DNA of 50,374 bases from Actinomadura alba (lineage in GTDB: Bacteria > Actinomycetota > Actinomycetes > Streptosporangiales > Streptosporangiaceae), in contig NZ_JABVEC010000047.1 in NCBI RefSeq assembly GCF_014323705.1, forward strand, positions 1 through 50,374, given 5' to 3'. The notes under the pieces were generated by a model. It made no database searches. It had not been told where the DNA came from and worked only from the letters and a program-made list of their open reading frames with translations. A program made the translations under genes and the position numbers. The number at the start of each line of letters is the position of its first letter. Position 1 is the first letter of the stretch. This document shows positions 7,864 to 16,204 of this stretch, one piece after another.

Positions 7864-8709
7864 ATGCCTGCTTTCGAGACTCCCGAACCGATCACCGCTG
7901 ACATCGAGATCTATGTCGGCCAAGTCCGGATCAACGCGAGCGACCGCACCGACACCGTGGTGGAGGTGCGCCCCAGCGACCCGTCCGCCGAGGCGAGCGT
8001 GCAGGCCGCCGAGCAGGCGATCGTTGAATTCTCCGGCGGACGGCTGCTGGTCAAGGGCCCCAAGCCCAAGGGCCTGGCCTACCTGCGGAACTGGCGCGGC
8101 CACATCGACGTGACCGTCGACCTGCCGGCCGGATCCCGCGTCGAGGCCAGGGGTGCCGCAAACTTCATCGCCACCGGCCCGCTCGGCCAGACCGTCCTGC
8201 ACAGCTCGGCCGGCGACGTCCGCTTGGAGGAGACCGGCCCGCTGGAGGCCAAGGCCTCCATCGGCGACATCTCCGTGGACCGGGTGACCGGACCCGCCGA
8301 GGTGACCGCCTCCACCGGGGCGATCCGGATCGGGACCATCGATGGCCCCGGCACGGTGAAGAACTCCACCGGCGACATCAATCTCGGCGAGGCGACCGGC
8401 GACCTGGAGCTGAAGACCGGCACCGGAAACGTCACCGTCGGCCGCGCGCTGGCCGACCTCACCGCCAAGGCCGCGCACGGCCGGATCCGGATCGGCGCGG
8501 TGGTGCGCGGCACCGTCCACCTGGAGGGCGGCCACGGCAAGGTCAGCGTCGGCATCCCCGAGGGCACGGCCGCCTGGCTGGACCTGCACTCCAAGAACGG
8601 CGTGGTGCGCAACACCCTGACCGCCACCGACGGCCCCGACACCGCCGACACGGTCGTCGAGGTGCACGCGCACACCAACTACGGCGACATCGACATCCAC
8701 CGGTCCTGA
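7864..8709 (+). CDS. DUF4097 beta-strand repeat protein
   Basis: A 281-residue protein made of a right-handed stack of short beta strands. The repeating pattern is S.GDI.V...TGP.EV..STG.I.IG...G with a period of about 20 residues, typical of DUF4097 (adhesin-like) proteins. There is no signal peptide, so it is probably cytoplasmic or peripheral. The ATG at 7864 was chosen over an upstream in-frame start because GGAGGG (7851-7856) lies 7 nt before it and the domain begins at once. It sits between an RHH regulator and a DrrAB-type transporter, 28 nt before the ATPase gene. Its exact role is unknown. Confidence 0.9.
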   Translation: MPAFETPEPITADIEIYVGQVRINASDRTDTVVEVRPSDPSAEASVQAAEQAIVEFSGGRLLVKGPKPKGLAYLRNWRGHIDVTVDLPAGSRVEARGAANFIATGPLGQTVLHSSAGDVRLEETGPLEAKASIGDISVDRVTGPAEVTASTGAIRIGTIDGPGTVKNSTGDINLGEATGDLELKTGTGNVTVGRALADLTAKAAHGRIRIGAVVRGTVHLEGGHGKVSVGIPEGTAAWLDLHSKNGVVRNTLTATDGPDTADTVVEVHAHTNYGDIDIHRS

Positions 8710-8737
8710 CCCCCCGACACCAGCAAGGAGACCCCCC

Positions 8738-9712
8738 ATGAGCGACGCGATCACCGCCGAAGGACTGGTCAAGAGATACGGCGAGGTGACCGCTCTGGAC
8801 GAGCTGAGCTTCACCGTCCCGCAAGGGACGGTGCTCGCCCTGCTCGGCCCGAACGGCGCCGGAAAGACCACGACGGTCCGGGTGCTGACCACGCTGCTGC
8901 AGCCGGACGGCGGCCGCGCCACGGTCGCCGGATGCGACGTCGTCGGTGACGCGCGGCGGCTGCGCGCGCACATCGGGCTGTCCGGCCAGTACGCCGCCGT
9001 CGACGAGCACCTCACCGGCGCCGAGAACCTGGAGATGGTCGGACGCCTTTACCACCTGGGCGCCAAGCGCAGCAAGGCCCGCGCCCGCGAGCTGCTCGAA
9101 CGCTTCGACCTCACCGACGCCGCCGACCGTCCGGTGAAGGGCTACTCCGGCGGCATGCGCCGCCGCATCGACCTCGCCGGCGCGCTGGTCGCCGACCCGC
9201 CGGTGCTGTTCCTGGACGAACCCACCACAGGCCTGGACCCCCGCGCCCGCACCGCGCTGTGGGACACCATCTCCGAACTCGTCGCGGGCGGCAGCACGCT
9301 GCTGCTGACCACCCAGTACATGGAAGAGGCCGACCACCTCGCCGACCAGATCATGGTGGTCGACCACGGCCGCGCCATCGCCCGCGGTACCGCCGACGAG
9401 CTCAAGGACCAGGTCGGCGGCAACCGCATCGAGCTGACCGTGACCGACGCCGCCGAGCTGGAGACCGCCCGGAAGACGCTCGCCTGGATCGCCGTCGGCG
9501 CCATGCGGACCGTGCCGGAGTCGCTGCAGATCACCGTCCCGGTCACCGACGGCCCGGAGGCGCTCCGCCAGGCCCTCGGGCGGCTGGCCGAGGAAGGGGT
9601 CCGGGTGCGGGACGCCGGGCTGCGGCGCCCCACCCTCGACGACGTCTACCTCACCCTGACCGGGCACCAGGCGTCCGGCACCGACGAGCAAGTCCAGGAG
9701 GCCACCCGATGA
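8738..9712 (+). CDS. DrrA-type ABC transporter ATP-binding protein
   Basis: A 324-residue cytoplasmic ATPase of the daunorubicin-resistance (DrrA) subfamily. Visible motifs are Walker A GPNGAGKT (37-44), the Q-loop in LSGQYAAVDEHLTG, the signature YSGGM (136-140), Walker B VLFLDEP (156-162), GLDPRAR and a switch region LLTTQYMEEAD. The C-terminal extension (TLDDVYLTLTG) is the family hallmark that contacts the DrrB permease. AAGGAG lies upstream of the ATG. The stop overlaps the permease start (ATGA), so the two are translationally coupled. Export of a drug or hydrophobic metabolite is likely, with the substrate unknown. Confidence 0.95.
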   Translation: MSDAITAEGLVKRYGEVTALDELSFTVPQGTVLALLGPNGAGKTTTVRVLTTLLQPDGGRATVAGCDVVGDARRLRAHIGLSGQYAAVDEHLTGAENLEMVGRLYHLGAKRSKARARELLERFDLTDAADRPVKGYSGGMRRRIDLAGALVADPPVLFLDEPTTGLDPRARTALWDTISELVAGGSTLLLTTQYMEEADHLADQIMVVDHGRAIARGTADELKDQVGGNRIELTVTDAAELETARKTLAWIAVGAMRTVPESLQITVPVTDGPEALRQALGRLAEEGVRVRDAGLRRPTLDDVYLTLTGHQASGTDEQVQEATR

Positions 9713-10512
9713 ACGCCATCACCATGCCCATCGCCGACGGCTGGACCATCGCCAGGCGCAACACCCTGAAGATCAGGCGGTCGCCGGACCTGCTCGGCGC
9801 CGCGATCATGTTCCCGATCGTGTTCGTGCTGATGTTCGCCTACGTCTTCGGCAGCGTCATCGAGATCCCGGGGATGTCCTACAAGGAGTTCCTGCTCCCC
9901 GGCATCTTCGTCCAAGCCGTGCTCATCAGCGCGCAGACCACCGGCTACACGCTGACCCTGGACCTGCAGAAGGGCATCTTCGACCGGTTCCGCTCGCTGC
10001 CCATGGCCCCGTCCGGGGTGCTGATCGGCCAGACCGTCAGCGACCTGCTGATGAACCTCGCCAGCCTGGTCGTCATGGCAGTGATGGGACTGGTCGTCGG
10101 CTGGCGGGTGCACACCTCGCCCTACGAGGCCGTCCTCGGCTTCGGGCTGCTGCTGCTGTTCGCCTACGCGTTCTCCTGGTTCACCGCGACCGTCGCGCTG
10201 GCCCTGCGCACCCCAGAAAGCTTCAACAACATCGCCACCATGGTCTCCTTCCCGCTGATGTTCATCTCCAACGCGTTCATCGACAGCTCCAAACTGCCCA
10301 CGCCGCTGCGCGTCGTCGCCGAGTGGAATCCCGTCTCCACCTTCACCCAAGCCGCACGCGAACTCTTCGGCAACACCAGCACCGCGATGAAGACCTCGGA
10401 CGCCTGGCCCATCCAGCACGCCATCCCGGCATCACTGCTCTGGATCGCCGTCATGCTGATCGTGTTCATCCCGCTGGCGACCCGCCTCTACAAGAAGGCG
10501 GTCAGCGCCTGA
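9709..10512 (+). CDS. DrrB-type ABC-2 permease
   Basis: A 267-residue membrane protein with six predicted helices. The family pattern is clear: a cytoplasmic start (WTIARRNTLKIRRSPDLLG), the first helix at FPIVFVLMFAYVFGSVI, then YKEFLLPGIFVQ, DLQKGIFDRFRSLPMAPSGVL, and the late FPLMFISNAFI plus WNPVSTFTQAARELFGN. These are signatures of ABC-2/DrrB exporters. The ATG at 9709 overlaps the ATPase stop by 4 nt. It is the last gene of the RHH-DUF4097-DrrAB operon and is followed by a strong hairpin. Confidence 0.95.
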   Translation: MNAITMPIADGWTIARRNTLKIRRSPDLLGAAIMFPIVFVLMFAYVFGSVIEIPGMSYKEFLLPGIFVQAVLISAQTTGYTLTLDLQKGIFDRFRSLPMAPSGVLIGQTVSDLLMNLASLVVMAVMGLVVGWRVHTSPYEAVLGFGLLLLFAYAFSWFTATVALALRTPESFNNIATMVSFPLMFISNAFIDSSKLPTPLRVVAEWNPVSTFTQAARELFGNTSTAMKTSDAWPIQHAIPASLLWIAVMLIVFIPLATRLYKKAVSA

Positions 10513-10528
10513 CCACCGACGCAACGCA

Positions 10529-10567
10529 AAGGCGCCCCACCGCCGACCCACACCGGAGGGGCGCCTT
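10529..10567. terminator. Bidirectional hairpin terminator
   Basis: The 10-bp arms AAGGCGCCCC (10529-10538) and GGGGCGCCTT (10558-10567) pair across a 19-nt loop. It lies between the end of the DrrB-type gene and the end of a convergent minus-strand gene, so it can serve both. Confidence 0.7.
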
Positions 10568-10582
10568 CAGCGTGTTGGACGC

Positions 10583-11395
10583 TCAGGGGGTGACGGTCAT
10601 GTTCCCGAGGACACGGCCGGCCAGTTCGTGGTCACCGTCGATGGCGATGTCGACGGCGGTGGGCGCGCAGCGGCCGGCGGCAAGTCGCATGTACGCCTCC
10701 CAGTCCATCGCCAGCGTCACCGTCGGATTCGGCTCCGGCTCCGCCCACCGGGCCCGCCCGTCATCGCCGACCAATATGCAGGAGCGGAACGTCGGGGGAC
10801 CAGTGATCTTGAAGATGACCGAGCTTCCGGGGCCGGCCCCCGCTCGTTTGGCAACCACGGCCGGCATGCCCGAGCCCAGGATGTGGCGTGCGCGTTCGGC
10901 GGCCGGCGCATCGAGATTGCCGGGACGGCCGACCGCCCGCCGGATGTCCTGTTCATGGACCCAGCAGTCGAACGCGCGGAACATCATGAACCGTGAGTAC
11001 GGCCCCGGCCGCCCGTCCGGCGACGTGATCTGCCGGCGCGGGTCGATGGCGGCGAGGGCGGTGAGCCGCCGGCTCAGCGTCTCGCGCAACTCGGCGAGCA
11101 CGGTCTCGGGCGACGTCGTACGGCGGGCGTCGACGGCGATCTCCAGCAATCGCCCGAAGTCGTTCCGTACATGGGGGAGCTCGGCGGGCAGCGTGTGCTC
11201 CTCCGGTGGGTCACCCAGCAGCATCCGCTCGACGCCGACGATATGCGCCACCTGATCGCGGACCGTCCAGCCGGGGCACTCGGTCGGCAGATCCCACTCC
11301 GCCGCACCGAACGTCTCCGAGAGGGCGATCGTGGAGCGGACGGTCTGCTCGAAGGCCGCCACGTTCCCCGGCATGTCGTCGTCGAACGGGTTCAT
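10583..11395 (-). CDS. Maleylpyruvate isomerase-family mycothiol-dependent enzyme
   Basis: A 270-residue protein with an N-terminal DinB-like four-helix domain (ALSETFGAAEWDLPTECPGW, then TVRDQVAHIVGVERMLLG) and a C-terminal SCP2-like domain. The W-D-PT-CPGW...DQVAH pattern is diagnostic for the MDMPI family, which uses mycothiol and a metal bound by His residues. Mycothiol use supports an actinomycete host. The substrate is unknown. The ATG at 11395 was chosen over an in-frame GTG at 11422, since the domain starts just after it; neither has a strong ribosome-binding site. It stands alone, convergent with the upstream transporter operon. Confidence 0.88.
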   Translation of the reverse strand: MNPFDDDMPGNVAAFEQTVRSTIALSETFGAAEWDLPTECPGWTVRDQVAHIVGVERMLLGDPPEEHTLPAELPHVRNDFGRLLEIAVDARRTTSPETVLAELRETLSRRLTALAAIDPRRQITSPDGRPGPYSRFMMFRAFDCWVHEQDIRRAVGRPGNLDAPAAERARHILGSGMPAVVAKRAGAGPGSSVIFKITGPPTFRSCILVGDDGRARWAEPEPNPTVTLAMDWEAYMRLAAGRCAPTAVDIAIDGDHELAGRVLGNMTVTP

Positions 11396-11536
11396 GGCCA
11401 GACCGTGCCATAGTCCGATCACCGGCTACAAGCCCCGGTGAGCCGCACGGTCCGGGTGCCCAGGCCGGCCGGCGCGGGTGCGGAGACGTCTGATTCGTTC
11501 AAGACGGAGCCGCAGGCGGGTCCGTACGGTGACTGT

Positions 11537-11938
11537 ATGGCACCTACCTTCAATCTGATCGGCATGGTCGTGACCGATATGGGCAGGTCACTGGCCTTCT
11601 ATCGACGCCTGGGCCTCGAGATCCCGCCGGAGGCGGACGAGGCGCCGCATGTCGAGGTGACCCTCCCGGGCGGGCTGCGGCTCGCCTGGGACACCGCCGA
11701 GACGGTCAAGTCCTTCGACCCGAGCTGGACTCCGTCCGACGGCGGCGGGCGCATCGGCCTGGCGTTCCTCTGCGATGACCCGGGCGAGGTGGACCGCGTC
11801 TACGCCGACTTCGTCAAGGCCGGGTACGAGGGGCACCTGGAGCCCTGGGACGCGGTGTGGGGTCAGCGTTACGCGTCCCTGCTCGACCCGGACGGCAACG
11901 GGGTCGATCTCTTCGCGCCGCTGCCGTCCGCGTCGTAA
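11537..11938 (+). CDS. Glyoxalase-fold (VOC) protein
   Basis: A 133-residue vicinal oxygen chelate protein. It opens FNLIGMVVTDMGRSLAFYRRLGLEIP and closes GQRYASLLDPDGNGVDLFAPL, the usual first-module and last-strand signatures. LPGGLRLAWDTAE and IGLAFLCDDPGEVDRVYADF complete the two modules. A GTACGGTGACTGT stretch immediately precedes the ATG and no Shine-Dalgarno sequence is visible, so the mRNA may be leaderless. Enzyme activity cannot be assigned. It lies between convergent and divergent single genes, so there is no operon context. Confidence 0.88.
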   Translation: MAPTFNLIGMVVTDMGRSLAFYRRLGLEIPPEADEAPHVEVTLPGGLRLAWDTAETVKSFDPSWTPSDGGGRIGLAFLCDDPGEVDRVYADFVKAGYEGHLEPWDAVWGQRYASLLDPDGNGVDLFAPLPSAS

Positions 11939-11987
11939 TCGCCCGTGACCGGCCCCTGGTCGCCTGTGGCCCGGGCCGTACGGGCGG

Positions 11988-12674
11988 CTATCGCACGAGT
12001 GCGCCCAGGGGAACGCCGGTCAGGGACTTCACCTCGCGGGCGAGATGGGCCTGGTCGGCGTAGCCCGACGTAACCGCCACGGTGGCGAACGGCGTGCCGG
12101 TACGGGCCAGATCGACGGCGCGGTTCATGCGCAGGATCCTGGTCAGCGTCTTGGGGCCGTACCCGAAGACGCCCAGGCAGCGCCGGTGCAGCTGACGCTC
12201 GCTCAGCCCGGTCTCGGCCGCGATGGCCGCGACCGGCGCGCCGGCGCGCAGCCTGGCCACGATGCCGTGCACCGCCGGGTCGACCGGATCGGTCCGGTGC
12301 AGCCGGTCGATCGCCATCTCCTCCATCACGATGCCCGGTGCCTCCGCGGCGGCCAGGCGGTCGGCGAGGGCGCGGACGTGCGCGGCCGACCACAGATCGG
12401 CCAGCGGCACGCGGCTGTCGCGCAGCTCGTAAGCGGGCACGCCGATCACCGTCGAGCCGGTGCCGGGAGCGAAGCGCAGCCCGGTGTAACCGGAGTCCGG
12501 CGCGCCCGTCGCCAGGTGCGCCGCGGTGTCGGGCCCGGCCACCAGCAACTCACCGCCGGCCCAGATCAGGTCGATGCAGCCGTCCGGCAGCACTCGCTGC
12601 GTCGTCGTCACGGTGGTTACGGTGCGCTGCCACAGGACGGCACCGGCCACCCGTGACGGTCGTTCCCGGTACAC
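11988..12674 (-). CDS. AraC-family transcriptional regulator
   Basis: A regulator of about 228 residues. The N-terminal domain (YRERPSRVAGAVLWQR, then RVLPDGCIDLIWAGGELLVAGPD) is the DUF6597-like ligand region common in actinobacterial AraC proteins. The C-terminal half carries two HTH motifs, VAAIAAETGLSERQLHRRCLGVFGYGPK and FATVAVTSGYADQAHLAREVKSLTGVP. The GTG at 12674 was chosen because GGAGGG lies about 12 nt upstream and the family begins here. An in-frame ATG at 12836 would add 54 residues with poor codon bias. It is divergent from the DUF1963 gene, so 12675-12838 should hold both promoters. Confidence 0.85.
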   Translation of the reverse strand: MYRERPSRVAGAVLWQRTVTTVTTTQRVLPDGCIDLIWAGGELLVAGPDTAAHLATGAPDSGYTGLRFAPGTGSTVIGVPAYELRDSRVPLADLWSAAHVRALADRLAAAEAPGIVMEEMAIDRLHRTDPVDPAVHGIVARLRAGAPVAAIAAETGLSERQLHRRCLGVFGYGPKTLTRILRMNRAVDLARTGTPFATVAVTSGYADQAHLAREVKSLTGVPLGALVR

Positions 12675-12838
12675 GTAGTGCAGTATCCCTCCACGATGCG
12701 AGAACTCCGACTCCGCGTCAGGAATCAAGGGCACAGATGGCGGAGCCGGTGAGAGCACGGCGGCTGAAATCGTCGCGACGGCCACGACTTGCCAGGCCAA
12801 GCCGGGCCGCTCGTTCACGCACTGGAGCATCCGCAAAG

Positions 12839-13684
12839 ATGCTCCATATGGATCTTGAGGAAGTTCTGGCAGGCATGCGAGCGCTGTGTGTGGAGCATCT
12901 CGGCGAGGACGTGGGAGCGCAACTCTCGGAGTTGGCCATGCGCGGGGTCGGGCTCAGGCCCGTCGGAGACGGCGAGGCCGCGACGGGCCACTGTCGGCTC
13001 GGCGGTCCGGCGCTCCTCGATCCGGGGACGCCGTGGCCACAGTATGAGGGTTTCCCACTCAGCCTGCTGGCCATTCTGGACGCGGACAGTCTCGCGGAAT
13101 GGGTCGATGGACTGCCCGCCGGGGCCGGCCTGCTCAACGTCTTCTTCCTGCGCCCGGACACCGGCTACAAGGAGGACTACGACAGGTACCTCAAGGAGGT
13201 GGACCTCGGCGACCTCTGGGGTTCGACGATGGGCCGGGTCGTCCGGGCCGATCCGCAACGCGCCGTGGAGGTGCCCGCACCGCCGCCCGCCAGCCGGTTT
13301 GAACCGGTGCCGTTGTACGCAGCACCGATCATCACGCTTCCCGACCCTTGGGACTGGGCGATGGATTCGCTCAGACTCCCGGACACCGTCCCTGGGTGGT
13401 ACGTCAGCAAGCCTGGCATCTACGTGGACGAAAACCTGGGAACGGCTTGGCGGGAGTACAGCAGACAGACGCAGGGACGCTTTGAATATCAGGCGTTCGG
13501 CTGGCCGGAACTCCTGGCGGCCTCACCCTTGCTGGACGCGGACGACTACGTCCATCTTCTCGAGCTCGGAAGCAATGAACTCTGGGAGTGGAGCGAGGGA
13601 GGCGCGCTGCACTTCTTCACCCCGAAATCGGACCTCCGCAACGGTGACTTCACCGATACAGTGACCTGCCCGAACGGCTGGTAG
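12839..13684 (+). CDS. DUF1963 (YwqG-like) protein
   Basis: A 281-residue cytoplasmic protein. RLGGPALLDPGTPWPQYEGFPLSLLAILDADSL matches the start of the DUF1963/YwqG domain, and the repeated beta pattern continues to the C-terminus (SEGGALHFFTPKSDL). The family's role is unknown; some members occur near toxin-immunity loci. The ATG at 12839 and another at 12848 are both possible starts, with no clear ribosome-binding site for either. It is divergent from the AraC gene and followed by a convergent peptidase gene. A second, distant DUF1963-like gene lies at 43396-43968. Confidence 0.78.
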   Translation: MLHMDLEEVLAGMRALCVEHLGEDVGAQLSELAMRGVGLRPVGDGEAATGHCRLGGPALLDPGTPWPQYEGFPLSLLAILDADSLAEWVDGLPAGAGLLNVFFLRPDTGYKEDYDRYLKEVDLGDLWGSTMGRVVRADPQRAVEVPAPPPASRFEPVPLYAAPIITLPDPWDWAMDSLRLPDTVPGWYVSKPGIYVDENLGTAWREYSRQTQGRFEYQAFGWPELLAASPLLDADDYVHLLELGSNELWEWSEGGALHFFTPKSDLRNGDFTDTVTCPNGW

Positions 13685-13725
13685 AACCCTGAGCGTCCCT
13701 CTGGTGACGGTGCCGCCGACCGCGG

Positions 13726-15042
13726 TCAGGCGTTGCCGCGGGCCAGTGCGATGAGCCGGTCGAGGACGGTGACGCCGTCGGTGCGCAGCGCGCTGTGCTC
13801 GTACTCATTGGTGATCCACGGGCGCAGGCCGCGGATCGAGCCGGCGGTGCGCAGCGAGTGCTCGCGCTCCACGTACATGTCGTCGTGGTAGACGGCGGCG
13901 GCGACCGGCACGTCGTTGGCGCGCAGCCGGTCGGCGTCGTAGAGGTCGGGCCATGAATCGCGTTCGGCCAGCAGGTCGGCCGTCTCGCGCAGTGGCCGCA
14001 GCACCAGATCGGCCTCGAACATCCAGGGATAGATCATTTCCCCGGTGAACAGGACGGGAGCATCCCGGTCGAGCGCCTCGGCCGGGTCGAACTCGGCGAA
14101 CTCGGCACGGATCCGCTGCGCCGACCAGCGGGTCGCGCCGGTGAAGCCCTGCCCCAGGCATTGCTCATGCAGCAGAGCGTAGAGAGGAGCCGCGGCGAAC
14201 GTCAGGTGTGCCGCGACGTCGAAGAGGAAGCCGTCGGGCAGAGCGCCGTCGGGCAACTCCGAGCCGCCCGGGTCGCCGGCGAAGGCGTCCTCGATCAGGT
14301 AGTGGAGCTGGTGACTTCCGCCGCCGACGCCGAGAACGCGGCCGAGCGCCTGCAACCCCTCGGGGGTGAACCGCCCGCCACCGGGCAGCCGTACGTCATG
14401 GTCGCGCAGGTGCGCCGCCAGCCGCCTGACCCGTTCGACGTCACCGGGGTACGCCTCGTAGTACTGGGCGTTGCGAGCCAACATCCGCGGATAGGCGGCG
14501 CGGTAGACGTCGTCGGCGGTGACGTCCAGGCCCGGGAGGCCACCGGTGATGAACGCCTCGCGTACGCCCTCAGGGGCGAACGACAGATACGTGACGGTGC
14601 AGAACCCGCCGAAGCTCTGACCCAGCACGCTCCAGGGCTCGTCGCCGATCAGTGCGCGGCGTATCACCTCGGCGTCGCGCACGATCGAGTCGGCACGGAA
14701 GTGGGCGAGGTAGTCGGCCTGCGCCCTGGCGTCTCCGCGCCGCCCCAGCGTGTGGCGGTTGGCGGGGCTGGACCGGCCGGTGCCGCGCTGGTCGAGCAGC
14801 AGCACCCGGTACTCGTCGAGCGCCCGATCGAGCCAGTCCTGGCGGCCGACCGGCCGTGGACCGCCGAAGCCGGGCCCGCCCTGCAGGAAGAGCAGCCAGG
14901 GCAACCGGGCGTCGGCATGGTCGGCTGCGACGACCTCCCGTGCGTACAGCTCGATCTGCTCGCCGCCCGGGTCGTCGTGGTCGAGCGGGACGGCGAAGGT
15001 GTGATCGGTCAGTACGGTGCCGGGGTGTCGATACGTGGTCAC
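13726..15042 (-). CDS. Alpha/beta hydrolase, prolyl aminopeptidase type (S33)
   Basis: A 438-residue cytoplasmic hydrolase. The N-terminal part has FLQGGPGFGGPRP (oxyanion-hole HGGPG-type motif) and LLLDQRGTGRSSPAN, both diagnostic of the proline iminopeptidase family. The nucleophile elbow is GQSFGG, and the C-terminal segment ITNEYEHSALR could supply the catalytic His. The length matches actinobacterial S33 peptidases with an enlarged cap domain. The expected reaction is removal of N-terminal proline or other residues from peptides. It lies 96 nt downstream of the FtrA-like regulator gene on the same strand and may be its target; that link is inference. Confidence 0.92.
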   Translation of the reverse strand: MTTYRHPGTVLTDHTFAVPLDHDDPGGEQIELYAREVVAADHADARLPWLLFLQGGPGFGGPRPVGRQDWLDRALDEYRVLLLDQRGTGRSSPANRHTLGRRGDARAQADYLAHFRADSIVRDAEVIRRALIGDEPWSVLGQSFGGFCTVTYLSFAPEGVREAFITGGLPGLDVTADDVYRAAYPRMLARNAQYYEAYPGDVERVRRLAAHLRDHDVRLPGGGRFTPEGLQALGRVLGVGGGSHQLHYLIEDAFAGDPGGSELPDGALPDGFLFDVAAHLTFAAAPLYALLHEQCLGQGFTGATRWSAQRIRAEFAEFDPAEALDRDAPVLFTGEMIYPWMFEADLVLRPLRETADLLAERDSWPDLYDADRLRANDVPVAAAVYHDDMYVEREHSLRTAGSIRGLRPWITNEYEHSALRTDGVTVLDRLIALARGNA

Positions 15043-15138
15043 CGGCCGACCGTACCCGACGCGTCCGATCAGGCCGCCGGACGGACGGCCTACCTCACCG
15101 CCCGGCGTGTCCGCGGCGCCGTTGGTCGGACAGGGCCT

Positions 15139-16119
15139 TCAGCTGCCGGGGTCCGCGTCGCGGAAGGCGCGCCGGTAGTCCGTGGGGGTCACCCCGACAT
15201 TGAGGGCGAAGTGCCGTCGCAGGTTGGCCGCAGAGCCGAGACCGCTGCGTTCACCGACCTGGTCGATCGGCAGATCGGTCCGTTCGAGCAGGGCCTGGGC
15301 GCGCATGAGGCGCTGGCCCAGCAGCCACCGCAGCGGGGTCGTGCCGGTCGTGGCGTGGAAGCGGCGGACGAACGTCCGCTGGCTCATCCGGGCCCGCGTG
15401 GCTAGATCGTCGACCGTCAACGGGCGGTCGAGGTGAGCGCACGCCCACTGCAGCACCGGCCCGAGCCCGTCGTCGCCCGCCTCGGGGACCGACAGGTCGA
15501 TGTACTGCGACTGGCCGCCCGGCCGGTGCGCCGGTACCACCATCCGCCGGGCCACCTGATTGGCGACGTGCGCGCCGAGGTCGCGGCGCACCAGGTGCAG
15601 GCACAGGTCCAGCGCCGCGCTGCGGCCGGCGCTGGTGAGCACCTCACCCTCGTCGACGTACAGCACCGACGCGTCCACCCGTACCCGCGGGTGCCGCTCG
15701 GCGAGCGTGTCGGCATGCAGCCAGTGGGTCGTGGCGCGTCTGCCGTCGAGGAGACCTGCGGCGGCCAGAACGAATGCCCCGCTGCAGAACGAGACCACGC
15801 GCGCGCCGGCGGCGCCGGCCCGGCGGATCGCCTCGACGAGGTCCGGGGGGAACTCCAGACCGGATTCCAGGCAGGCGTGCGGCACGGCAGGCACGATCAC
15901 GGTGTCGGCGTCGGAGAGGTCGGTCAGTCCGTGGGCGGTGTGCACGACGAGACCGGACTCCGTCCTGGTCCGGCCGGGCCGCTCCGCGCACAGCCGCACG
16001 TCGTACGACGGCGGGCCGGCCGGGGACGCCTTGACCATGCCGAATATCTCGCAGGCGATGGCGAGTTCGTACACGGGCATGTCGTCGATCACCGCGACGG
16101 CGACGGAGCGAATGCTCAT
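15139..16119 (-). CDS. FtrA-like AraC regulator with DJ-1/PfpI domain
   Basis: A 326-residue regulator. Residues 1-180 form a class-I glutamine-amidotransferase-like (DJ-1/PfpI) domain: VAVAVIDDMPVYELAIACEIFG, VIVPAVPHA and the nucleophile-elbow VVSFCSGAFVLAAAG. Residues about 215-315 carry two AraC HTH motifs (LTVDDLATRARMSQRTFVRRFHATTG and IDQVGERSGLGSAANLRRHF). This matches the FtrA/GlxA group. It is divergent from a NIPSNAP gene, with a TGTCATC-N3-GATGACA palindrome between them that could be its operator. Confidence 0.93.
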   Translation of the reverse strand: MSIRSVAVAVIDDMPVYELAIACEIFGMVKASPAGPPSYDVRLCAERPGRTRTESGLVVHTAHGLTDLSDADTVIVPAVPHACLESGLEFPPDLVEAIRRAGAAGARVVSFCSGAFVLAAAGLLDGRRATTHWLHADTLAERHPRVRVDASVLYVDEGEVLTSAGRSAALDLCLHLVRRDLGAHVANQVARRMVVPAHRPGGQSQYIDLSVPEAGDDGLGPVLQWACAHLDRPLTVDDLATRARMSQRTFVRRFHATTGTTPLRWLLGQRLMRAQALLERTDLPIDQVGERSGLGSAANLRRHFALNVGVTPTDYRRAFRDADPGS

Positions 16120-16177
16120 GGCCGCAAGTGTATGGCGGGAATTTTTCGGATATAGGCAGCCCTGCCACTCGTGGGCC

Positions 16178-16194
16178 TGTCATCGGCGATGACA
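16178..16194. promoter_or_regulatory. TGTCATC-GGC-GATGACA palindrome in a divergent promoter region
   Basis: A perfect 7-bp inverted repeat with a 3-bp spacer lies 11 nt before the NIPSNAP gene and 58 nt before the divergent FtrA-like gene. It is a candidate operator for that regulator. No other candidate site is seen in 16120-16204. Confidence 0.55.
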
Positions 16195-16204
16195 CGGTGA
16201 CCGT

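Noticed and set aside
7186..9015. A 609-codon minus-strand frame opposite the DUF4097 and DrrA genes
   Set aside because: It is Gly/Ala/Val-rich and lacks domains; the plus-strand genes are coupled and motif-complete.
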